6,054 nucleotides of DNA from Candidatus Bathyarchaeota archaeon (GTDB lineage: Archaea; Thermoproteota; Bathyarchaeia; TCS64), in contig JAUWDP010000076.1 in NCBI GenBank assembly GCA_030608725.1, positions 1 through 6,054 of the forward strand, given 5' to 3'. This document shows, one piece after another, positions 1 to 5,467 of this stretch; position 1 is the first letter of the stretch, and every line of letters begins with the position of its first letter. The notes below the pieces were generated by a model. That model had not been told where the DNA came from. It saw nothing but the letters and a program-made list of their open reading frames with translations, and made no database searches. Made by a program: the position numbers and the translations under genes.

Positions 1-718
1 CGGTGCCTACGTGACTCTCGACGAGTATGACAACAGGGAGGGGCTGCTCCACATCTCGGAGATCTCGTCCTCCTGGGTCAGGAACATCAGGAACCACGTC
101 AGGGAGAGGCAGACGGTGGTCCTCAACGTCCGTCGTGTCGACCCATCCAGGAAGCAGATCGACCTCTCCCTCAGGCGGGTCACCCAGGACGATAAGAGGA
201 AGAAGCTGGAGGAGTGGAAGAAGAACCGGAAGGCCGAGGGCCTCCTGAGGTCCGCCGCCGTCTCACTGAAGATGAGCGAGGAGGACATATTCAAGAAAGC
301 CGGCTTGAAACTTATCGATCACTTCGGAAGCCTCTACGCTGGTCTGGAGGCCGCCGCGAAGAACGGGGCTGAAGCTCTCCACGAGGCGGGGTTGACGAAG
401 AAGATCTCCAAGGCCTTGGCGAAGGTAGTAAAGGGCAAGATCGTGATCAAAAGGGTATCCATCGACGGGGTCATAGAGATAACCTCCATGGAGCCCAACG
501 GTGTGGAAGAGATCAAGAACATCCTCCTATCAGCCAAGGAGGTGGCCTCGGAGAACGAAGCGGAAGCGGTCCTCACAAGCCTAGGCGCCCCCAAGTACAG
601 GATAGAGGTCCTCGCTGAGGACTACAAGATCGCAGAGGCGACAATGGACAAGATCGTGGAGGCCACGACGAAGACCTGGGCTGACCACGACGGCAGCTTC
701 ACGTATACCCGTGAGTGA
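1..718 (+). CDS. eif2a: Translation initiation factor aIF2 subunit alpha, 5'-truncated by the window
   Basis: This is the alpha subunit of the archaeal heterotrimeric initiation factor aIF2, which with the beta and gamma subunits brings initiator Met-tRNA to the small ribosomal subunit in the cytoplasm. The reading frame is open from base 2 (Gly-Ala-Tyr-Val), so the GTG at 11 is an internal valine in the S1/OB domain and not the start. The usual N-terminal 25-30 residues lie before the window. Visible landmarks, numbered from that valine, are EYDNREGLLHISEIS (5-19) and IDLSLRRV (50-57), both typical of the S1 domain. A basic helical domain follows to about residue 150, then the C-terminal alpha/beta domain that contacts the gamma subunit, ending in DHDGSFTYTRE. 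Ser19 sits at the position of eukaryotic eIF2-alpha Ser51 by alignment from memory. The TGA at 716-718 abuts nop10, a pairing common in archaea. Family identity is very secure. Confidence 0.96.
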   Translation, partial: GAYVTLDEYDNREGLLHISEISSSWVRNIRNHVRERQTVVLNVRRVDPSRKQIDLSLRRVTQDDKRKKLEEWKKNRKAEGLLRSAAVSLKMSEEDIFKKAGLKLIDHFGSLYAGLEAAAKNGAEALHEAGLTKKISKALAKVVKGKIVIKRVSIDGVIEITSMEPNGVEEIKNILLSAKEVASENEAEAVLTSLGAPKYRIEVLAEDYKIAEATMDKIVEATTKTWADHDGSFTYTRE

Positions 719-719
719 C

Positions 720-725
720 AAGGTG
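720..725 (+). promoter_or_regulatory. Ribosome binding site deciding the nop10 start
   Basis: The sequence AAGGTG matches part of the archaeal Shine-Dalgarno consensus GGAGGTGAT. It lies seven bases before the TTG at 733 and just after the aIF2-alpha stop codon. It favours TTG 733 over GTG 715 as the nop10 start. Confidence 0.6.
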
Positions 726-732
726 TTCACGC

Positions 733-933
733 TTGGTCTGGCTCCTCAGGAAATGCGCAAAGTGTGACCGGTACACCTTGAATCAGGAGACATGCCCGAC
801 CTGCGGGGGGCCGGTCAAGACGCCGCACCCGGCCAAGTTCTCCATGGACGACAGATATCAGAGTTACAGGCTCAGGATGATCCGCATGGCGAGGGAAAGA
901 CAGGCCAAGGCCGCCCCAGAACCTGAAACCTGA
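733..933 (+). CDS. nop10: H/ACA RNA-protein complex protein Nop10, TTG start preferred
   Basis: Nop10 is a small core protein of the archaeal H/ACA ribonucleoprotein. It binds the pseudouridine synthase Cbf5 and supports guide-RNA-directed pseudouridylation of rRNA. From the TTG at 733 the protein is 66 residues long and begins MVWLLRKCAKC, matching the family's usual M-x-LLRKC opening. Four cysteines (C8, C11, C21, C24) form the N-terminal zinc ribbon. The conserved HPAKFS..D.Y..YR segment (about 32-46) follows, and the alanine/glutamate-rich C-terminal tail is slightly longer than usual. The start choice rests on an AAGGTG Shine-Dalgarno-like site at 720-725, seven bases before TTG, and on the family N terminus. 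The GTG at 715 would overlap the aIF2-alpha stop but would add six atypical residues and has no visible ribosome binding site. The gene is almost certainly cotranscribed with aIF2-alpha. Confidence 0.93.
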   Translation: MVWLLRKCAKCDRYTLNQETCPTCGGPVKTPHPAKFSMDDRYQSYRLRMIRMARERQAKAAPEPET

Positions 934-947
934 TTTCCCTCCGCAGC

Positions 948-957
948 TTTACATATT
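948..957 (+). promoter_or_regulatory. Alternative TATA-like element upstream of the 122-residue gene
   Basis: TTTACATATT, just after the nop10 stop, resembles an archaeal TATA box. No clear purine-rich BRE precedes it. If used, transcription would start near 975-980 and give a leader of about 60 bases for the gene at 1041. It is weaker on context than the element at 995-1008, which is closer to the gene. Confidence 0.35.
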
Positions 958-994
958 GATGAGAAATTCTGTCTTCCCACCTGTGCTCCCTAGT

Positions 995-1008
995 GAAAGA
1001 TTTAAGTG
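995..1008 (+). promoter_or_regulatory. BRE/TATA promoter candidate for the 122-residue gene
   Basis: GAAAGA followed by TTTAAGTG resembles a BRE plus TATA box. With usual archaeal spacing, transcription would start at about 1026-1032, leaving a very short leader that just includes or abuts the Shine-Dalgarno site. This suggests the gene at 1041 is transcribed independently of aIF2-alpha/nop10. Confidence 0.5.
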
Positions 1009-1030
1009 ATTTCCTTTCTAACATCTGTTA

Positions 1031-1034
1031 GGAG
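1031..1034 (+). promoter_or_regulatory. Shine-Dalgarno site of the 122-residue gene
   Basis: GGAG, within TTAGGAGA, lies six bases before the ATG at 1041. This good spacing supports that start codon. Confidence 0.6.
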
Positions 1035-1040
1035 ATTCAT

Positions 1041-1409
1041 ATGGCAAGGAGCTATGTCAGAGTTTACGGGCCTCCTCTCGGGAAGGCCATTAACGCCCTT
1101 GAGGCCGTAGCGGTTGAACTCTCTAAAACCACGGAGGTCAAGTTCAGCCACAAGTGCCTTCCCTATCCCTCGACAATGCAGTCGAACACGAATGACTGGA
1201 ATGCCTACCTCAAGAACATGACGAAGATCTACGTTGACTGCTACGAGCCGGTGAAGATAATCAGCGAAGCGCAGTCCATGCTGGGTGAGTTCGACTTCTT
1301 CTACGAGTGGGCAAATGAGCCCACGATGAAGCAGGTCGAAGACCTTCTAGGGAAGATCGACGAAGCCTTTGACGGCCTAGGCTGCTATTACACCCTGACA
1401 ACCAAGTAG
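1041..1409 (+). CDS. Conserved-looking protein of unknown function, 122 residues
   Basis: I do not recognise this protein. It is a complete gene: ATG start, Shine-Dalgarno site six bases upstream, TATA-like box about 35 bases upstream, TAG stop and a T-rich terminator right after. The product is soluble-looking, with no signal peptide or membrane segment. By eye it reads as mixed alpha/beta: a strand at about 4-9 (SYVRVYG), a helix at 13-29, a polar middle segment (33-60), a strand near 62-67 (KIYVDC), a helix at about 70-81, a strand near 84-89, a helix at 95-110 and a final strand at 113-120. The two beta-alpha units near the termini recall a ferredoxin-like or tandem beta-alpha fold, but this is only a visual inference. 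Cysteines at 39, 67 and 115 are too scattered for a standard metal motif, though they could meet in the fold. It is probably monocistronic; neighbours give no functional clue. Confidence 0.85.
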   Translation: MARSYVRVYGPPLGKAINALEAVAVELSKTTEVKFSHKCLPYPSTMQSNTNDWNAYLKNMTKIYVDCYEPVKIISEAQSMLGEFDFFYEWANEPTMKQVEDLLGKIDEAFDGLGCYYTLTTK

Positions 1410-1428
1410 GCCAGAGCAACTCTACATA

Positions 1429-1445
1429 TTTTTTCTTATTTTTAC
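1429..1445 (+). terminator. T-rich terminator after the 122-residue gene
   Basis: Twenty bases past the TAG stop there is a run of T residues, six Ts then CTTA then five Ts (1429-1443). Archaeal intrinsic termination often needs only such a T-rich stretch without a hairpin. It would stop plus-strand transcription before it runs into the convergent ABC operon. Confidence 0.6.
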
Positions 1446-1487
1446 GTACCCGTGTCAGCACCGGCTCTGTATGGAGCCCTCAGGGGT

Positions 1488-2372
1488 TCAGTAAAGGATG
1501 CCGAGCCTGTGCAGTTCGTCCACCAGGACCGAGCGGGTCTGCTTCAGCTTGGTCTGCCCCTCGACGAACTCGTCCCCCGTCACACCACCTTTCCTGAAGC
1601 TGTCGTCAAGCTCCTCAAGCTGCCTGTCGATCTCGGAGATGCGCTCCTTCAGTATGTCGGCGTATTCGATGGAGTCCTTCACCTGAGACTCCACGGGCTC
1701 CACATCCGTCCTCACGACCCCGTCCTGGATCCTCAGGATGCGATCGGCTGATCTGGCGGCGGTTGGGTCGTGGGTCACCATTATGATCGTCTTTCCCATC
1801 TCCTTGTTCACCTTGGTGAGGTAGTCTACGATAATGCTTGCGTTGACGGAGTCCAGCTCCCCCGTCGGCTCGTCTGCGAGGATGATGGGTGGGTCGTTTG
1901 CGAGGGCCGCGGCGATGGCGACGCGCTGCTGCTCTCCTCCGCTCAGCTCCCCCGGCTTGTGGTTCTTCCTCTCACTGAGCCCCACGGTGTCGATGAGCTC
2001 GTCCACCCTTCGGTCCTGCTCCTCTCCTGGGACCCCGAGGGCGATCATGGGCAGCTTAGCGTTCTCGGCGGCGGTGAGGGTGGGGATCAGGTTCAGGGTC
2101 TGGAATATGTGACCCACGGTCTGTCTCCTGTACTCCACAAGCTCCTGGGGCTCGAAGTTGGTGATCTCCTTCCCGAAGACGGTGATCGATCCCGAGGTCG
2201 CCTTGTCCAGGCCTCCGATGATGTTGAGGAGGGTCGTCTTCCCTGAGCCGGAGGGCCCGATTAGGGCGATCATCTCCCCCTCTTTCACTGTCAGGTTCAG
2301 TCCCCTGACGGCGCGTATCTCCATGGAGCCGATCCTGTAGATCTTGTTCAGGTCCTTAACGACAATCGCCAT
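1488..2372 (-). CDS. MacB/LolD-type ABC transporter ATPase with C-terminal helical extension
   Basis: This is the nucleotide-binding subunit that drives the FtsX-type permease encoded just upstream by ATP hydrolysis at the inner face of the membrane. All ABC motifs are intact: A-loop Tyr12, Walker A GPSGSGKT (39-46), Q-loop Gln91, signature LSGGEQQ (143-149), Walker B IILAD with catalytic Glu168, D-loop GELD (171-174) and switch His201. The pattern DEPTGELDS and the overall order are typical of the MacB/LolD/FtsE group. The usual ATPase ends near residue 222. Here about 70 more residues follow, predicted as two charged helices (about 235-259 and 268-290) joined by a GGVTGDE turn, like a SHOCT-type module or short coiled coil. 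The start is fixed because an in-frame TAA directly precedes the ATG. A candidate AAAGGAGTG ribosome binding site lies about 12 bases upstream, slightly far. The gene is 38 bases after the permease gene and convergent with the 122-residue gene. Confidence 0.95.
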   Translation of the reverse strand: MAIVVKDLNKIYRIGSMEIRAVRGLNLTVKEGEMIALIGPSGSGKTTLLNIIGGLDKATSGSITVFGKEITNFEPQELVEYRRQTVGHIFQTLNLIPTLTAAENAKLPMIALGVPGEEQDRRVDELIDTVGLSERKNHKPGELSGGEQQRVAIAAALANDPPIILADEPTGELDSVNASIIVDYLTKVNKEMGKTIIMVTHDPTAARSADRILRIQDGVVRTDVEPVESQVKDSIEYADILKERISEIDRQLEELDDSFRKGGVTGDEFVEGQTKLKQTRSVLVDELHRLGILY

Positions 2373-2385
2373 TTACCCACAACAC

Positions 2386-2394
2386 ACTCCTTTA
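2386..2394 (-). promoter_or_regulatory. Ribosome binding site of the ABC ATPase gene
   Basis: On the minus strand this reads AAAGGAGTG, in the 38-base gap between the permease stop and the ATPase ATG. Spacing to the ATG is about 12-13 bases, longer than optimal, which may lower translation of the ATPase. No alternative start is possible because TAA immediately precedes the ATG in frame. Confidence 0.5.
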
Positions 2395-2410
2395 CAATTC
2401 TCCGCTTCTC

Positions 2411-5170
2411 TCATTCGATTAACCTCCAGCTGAGCTTAGAGCTGCTCCGCCTCAGGGCTACGATGATGGGGATGATCGCCGATAAGAGTATGACGACCAC
2501 GATGGCAGCTATGAATGTCAGGGAACCCTGGTCGAAGATAACCCGGCGAAGGATCAACCCCCCGGATAGGTTGGAGAGCTTCACGTCTCCGATGACGTTG
2601 ATGTAGCCCACGATGGCGCCCAGTATAATTGAGAAGGACAGCACCCCGAGGTTCTCAACGATGAGCATCTGGAAGAGCTGCTTGAAGGAGAACCCCCTTA
2701 TGGCCATGAGGGTGATCTCCTTCTGCCTCTCCCCCAGGGTCGTCGAAACCACCAGTGCCACACCCAGTGACGACACCAACGTCGCGAAGGTTATCCCCAG
2801 CCGCTGCATCTGGATCGGGCCCTGGAGGAATATGTTGCTTGATGCAGACTCCAATCCGCTCTCAAGGGTGTAGATCGCCTTCACGTTGTTGCTCATGTTC
2901 ATGACGGCCGCCTTGAACCCCTCAGCGTCGGCCCCGGGCTCCAGTCGGACAAGGATCACCGTGTTTATCACGTCGAGATCCGTTTGATGTTCGTCTAGGA
3001 AGCCGTCTGGTACATAGGAGGGGAGGTTGTAGGCGCCTGTCGACGGTCCGAAGAACTCGACTATGGTCTGGTTTACGTAGACGTTGAATCTGATGTTGAA
3101 GGTTATCAGGTCGCCCTTCGAGATTTTAAAGGCCTGCTCGAATCCCCGGTTCATCATGATCACGTCGTTACGCGCAGCGAGAGTCGTGAATGCGGCCTCG
3201 CTTCCCAAGGTGAACCACTCCTCCTCATAATAGGCTGTCTCCGCCCAGTCATCGGGATCGATGGCCCGGACGGGAATTTTTACGTAAGCTGATTCTGCGT
3301 AGAACCACCTCTCAACGGCAGTCGATGCCACGCCGTTCAGGGCCTCGATATCCTGGACGAGCTCCTCGTACCCTTTCTCACTGAAGAGCCAGATGGATGC
3401 ATCTGAACCGATGTTCCACTGGATGTTTCTGTACATCTGGTTCCTGGAGGTGGCGAGTCCCCCGACGACGGAGACGCTGTATCCGAAGATCAGGGCGATC
3501 AGGAATGCGATGGCTGTCGTCCGTCGCAGGCTCCTCTGGGCGCTGAGGGTTGAGACCTTGCTGAGCTCCCCTATGAAGCGTTCCGCTATGGCCCCAAGCA
3601 TTTCCTGGATCCTGAAGGAGCCCTGGATGAACAGCTTGGTGAATCCCCAGAAGAACAGGATGGGCCCCAGGTAGCTGAGGAGGAGGTCGAAGCCCCACCA
3701 GGTCGTGTAGAGCAGCTGAACGATCATGCCGCCGCCTGTGGGGGCGAAGGAGTCGACGCTGATGCCGAATAGGAGCATGAGGAGCTTGTAGAGGCCTAGG
3801 ATGAGGGCCACCGCCGGCTCCAGGCGGCTGGGAAGCTTTTCCGCCTCGAAGCTCTCGTGTTCCTTCAGTGCGTCGATGACGCTCATGTTGGAGACCCTCC
3901 AAGCGGGGAGGAGGACGGAGAGCACCGAGATGGTGATGCTGAAGATGAATATGAAGGCCACCGTCGAGGCCGAGACGAATGAGAACCCTGTGACGGAGGT
4001 CGAGCCTATCCCCACGAAAGGGAGTATGATGGAGCTGGCGACCAGCCCGGTGAGACCCGAGAGGACTCCCACGAGGCCAGACTCCACCAGGAACGTCATG
4101 AAGACCTGTTTGGGCGTGAAGCCCTTGGTCAGCAGTAGGCCGACCTCCCTCCTCCGGCTCCCCAACATGACGTCAGAGACCGTGACCCCTACGTACCAGG
4201 CGGTGAAGAAGACAGGGAGGGCCAGGACTACGAAGCCAGTCTTGAAGCCCTCTATCAGGTCCTGCACGACCACGAGTATGTCCTCGAGGAAGCTCTGCCA
4301 GGAGTGGAGCTGGTAGATGCGGACCTCGTTGTCTATCTGCTCAGAGATGAATCTTACCCTATCGATGGAACCCGCAATATCCCACGGGTTTACCACTCTA
4401 TCCCTGTCCACCTCAACGAGGATCTCATAGGTCAGTTCCTTGTTGGGAAGACGGCCCTCATAGTAGACTATCGAGAAGATGGGGAGGAACGAATCCGGGT
4501 GAACGAAGAGGAGGTCATGAGGGGGCTTGTGAAGCTCCTGGCCCGAGCCGAACAGGATTGAGCTGACGTAGTCTGGTCTCTCCTCCGAGACCTTGATGTA
4601 GCTCTCCAGGTCCACGTCTACGAAGCCGGCGACGGTGAGGTTGGTGTAGAATGTCTTGAATCCCGGGGGGCTGATGGGGTTGTGCGTGAAGATGACCAGA
4701 GTCACCTTCATGCCCACCTCCAGATCCGGGGCGTGGCTGGAGTCGACGTCTATGTATATCTCCCCGGGCCTCACCCCCCTTGAGCCTGGTCCGAAGACGT
4801 CGTACCAGAGCGTGGAGTTCTCCTCGACGGCCGCGATGTCGAAGTTCACGTTGTTCACTGCGTTGAAGTAGTCGACCCAGTTGATCATGGAGGTCCATCG
4901 GATGACCTGCTCCGTGTTGACAACGTTCTCCAGCTGGCCTATCTCTTCTTCAAGGTCGCTGTAGTCTACTGCGGTGACATCCCTGACCAGGTCCGCGGTG
5001 ATTATGTCCACGGGCACGAGATCCATGGCCTCGTCGAGCATCTCGAACCCGACCTTCTCGGCTCCCAGGATGGTGCCTGCGAAGAGGGTCGTCGCTATTG
5101 TGACGCCGAGGAAGAGGGCGATGAAGCCCCCCCAGCCCCTTACGAGGCGCTTGAGCCCGTATGCGAACAT
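2411..5170 (-). CDS. FtsX/MacB-type ABC transporter permease, two FtsX modules, 919 residues
   Basis: This is the membrane subunit of the ABC complex whose ATPase follows 38 bases downstream. Order of parts by eye: TM1 (about 14-36), a first extracytoplasmic MacB-like domain (about 38-305), FtsX module 1 with membrane segments at about 310-332, 354-384 and 399-423, a charged loop, further membrane segments at about 451-470 and 484-515, a cytoplasmic stretch, TM at 551-573, a second extracytoplasmic domain (about 575-785), then FtsX module 2 at about 791-812, 835-858 and 883-906 with a short basic tail. Each FtsX module has the typical loop after its first helix (RRREVGLLLTKGF at about 339-351; ERQKEITLMAIRGF at about 814-827), expected to be the coupling region for the ATPase. 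Size and duplication fit the large double-FtsX class of exporters, lipoprotein transporters and mechanotransmission complexes. The substrate is unknown. An in-frame TAA nine bases before the ATG excludes a longer start. Confidence 0.93.
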   Translation of the reverse strand: MFAYGLKRLVRGWGGFIALFLGVTIATTLFAGTILGAEKVGFEMLDEAMDLVPVDIITADLVRDVTAVDYSDLEEEIGQLENVVNTEQVIRWTSMINWVDYFNAVNNVNFDIAAVEENSTLWYDVFGPGSRGVRPGEIYIDVDSSHAPDLEVGMKVTLVIFTHNPISPPGFKTFYTNLTVAGFVDVDLESYIKVSEERPDYVSSILFGSGQELHKPPHDLLFVHPDSFLPIFSIVYYEGRLPNKELTYEILVEVDRDRVVNPWDIAGSIDRVRFISEQIDNEVRIYQLHSWQSFLEDILVVVQDLIEGFKTGFVVLALPVFFTAWYVGVTVSDVMLGSRRREVGLLLTKGFTPKQVFMTFLVESGLVGVLSGLTGLVASSIILPFVGIGSTSVTGFSFVSASTVAFIFIFSITISVLSVLLPAWRVSNMSVIDALKEHESFEAEKLPSRLEPAVALILGLYKLLMLLFGISVDSFAPTGGGMIVQLLYTTWWGFDLLLSYLGPILFFWGFTKLFIQGSFRIQEMLGAIAERFIGELSKVSTLSAQRSLRRTTAIAFLIALIFGYSVSVVGGLATSRNQMYRNIQWNIGSDASIWLFSEKGYEELVQDIEALNGVASTAVERWFYAESAYVKIPVRAIDPDDWAETAYYEEEWFTLGSEAAFTTLAARNDVIMMNRGFEQAFKISKGDLITFNIRFNVYVNQTIVEFFGPSTGAYNLPSYVPDGFLDEHQTDLDVINTVILVRLEPGADAEGFKAAVMNMSNNVKAIYTLESGLESASSNIFLQGPIQMQRLGITFATLVSSLGVALVVSTTLGERQKEITLMAIRGFSFKQLFQMLIVENLGVLSFSIILGAIVGYINVIGDVKLSNLSGGLILRRVIFDQGSLTFIAAIVVVILLSAIIPIIVALRRSSSKLSWRLIE

Positions 5171-5180
5171 GTAGGTTTAG

Positions 5181-5188
5181 CCTTCCAC
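5181..5188 (-). promoter_or_regulatory. Ribosome binding site candidate of the FtsX-type permease
   Basis: The minus strand reads GTGGAAGG, ten bases before the ATG at 5170. It is a partial match to the Shine-Dalgarno consensus with acceptable spacing. Confidence 0.35.
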
Positions 5189-5230
5189 GGTTTTCCGAAG
5201 TGTAACCAGTTTCAAAGTTATGGTAGGGGC

Positions 5231-5246
5231 TGCATAAAAGAATTTA
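5231..5246 (-). promoter_or_regulatory. TATA-like promoter candidate for the FtsX-type ABC operon
   Basis: On the minus strand TAAATT is followed by CTTTTATGCA, resembling a BRE plus TATA box. Expected initiation is near 5209-5213, giving a leader of about 40 bases before the permease ATG. It is the best match in the 155-base AT-rich gap between the two minus-strand operons, and it suggests the ABC operon is transcribed separately from the liv-type operon. Confidence 0.4.
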
Positions 5247-5295
5247 GTGGGCAGTCTTTTGTAGTGTTTCCTACTCTTATCTGGCTCTTCTATGT

Positions 5296-5310
5296 GAGAA
5301 AAGGGAAATT
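5296..5310 (-). terminator. Weak pyrimidine-rich terminator candidate of the livM-type operon
   Basis: Read on the minus strand, AATTTCCCTTTTCTC begins 15 bases after the stop codon of the 46-codon gene. It is T-rich but broken by C residues and has no hairpin, so it is only a weak candidate for ending the upstream operon. Confidence 0.25.
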
Positions 5311-5325
5311 GGGTAGGTGGGAGGC

Positions 5326-5466
5326 TTAGTCCTCGGTGAGCAGCTCTTCCTCTTCCCTCTCCCTTCTGAGGGACCGCCTCTCCATGATCTCCTCGTAGAA
5401 GATGAAGGTGGGGGTGATTATCCAGAGGATTATCATGACCCAGAAAAGGATGGGGTCCCAGTCCAT
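5326..5466 (-). CDS. Single-pass membrane microprotein (46 residues) downstream of LivM
   Basis: This small gene starts at the ATG at 5466, one base after the LivM stop codon, and ends with TAA at 5326-5328. AAGGAGGAGG at the 3' end of livM (plus-strand 5476-5485) is a strong Shine-Dalgarno site nine bases before the ATG. The product starts [16 protein letters not shown], has one hydrophobic helix (about residues 6-24) and then a highly charged tail (25-46) rich in Glu and Arg with an LLTED end. The acidic N terminus and the Arg-rich segment after the helix suggest N-out, C-in topology by the positive-inside rule. I do not recognise a family. The tight coupling suggests it is made with the transporter and may be a small accessory or stabilising subunit; that role is inference. 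It is below usual annotation length cutoffs. Confidence 0.75.
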   Translation of the reverse strand: MDWDPILFWVMIILWIITPTFIFYEEIMERRSLRREREEEELLTED

Positions 5467-5467
5467 T

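Noticed and set aside
11..13. GTG as start of aIF2-alpha
   Set aside because: The frame is open upstream to the window edge and encodes Gly-Ala-Tyr, which continue the conserved S1 domain. The true start lies outside the window.
1463..1478. Small inverted repeat GGCTC-6-GAGCC downstream of the ATPase gene
   Set aside because: A 5-base-pair stem with a 6-base loop is expected by chance. On the minus strand it is followed by A-rich rather than T-rich sequence, so it is not a convincing terminator.
1452..1751. Plus-strand frame overlapping the ATPase 3' end
   Set aside because: It has no ribosome binding site and is antisense to the C-terminal extension of the ATPase. It reads as a leucine/histidine-rich shadow.
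1770..2246. 158-codon plus-strand open frame across the ATPase gene
   Set aside because: It lies entirely antisense to a gene with every ABC motif intact. It has no ribosome binding site, and its Leu/Val/His-rich product is typical of an antisense shadow.
3378..3902. 174-codon minus-strand frame in the same region as the permease
   Set aside because: It is a frame-shifted shadow on the same strand, rich in His, Pro and Arg as expected from a GC-rich wrong frame. The permease frame is unbroken through it.
3801..4316. 171-codon plus-strand open frame inside the permease gene
   Set aside because: It is antisense to the continuous FtsX-type permease. Its Met/Thr/Ser/Arg-rich product has no domain-like pattern.
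4304..4561. 85-codon plus-strand open frame with fairly protein-like composition
   Set aside because: It is antisense to the first extracytoplasmic domain of the permease. There is no promoter and no convincing Shine-Dalgarno site, and the opposite strand accounts fully for the coding signal.
5171..5325. Possible riboswitch or small RNA in the 155-base gap between the minus-strand operons
   Set aside because: Only short 4-base inverted repeats are visible (for example GTAG...CTAC near 5261-5274). There is no recognisable aptamer or tRNA-like core.
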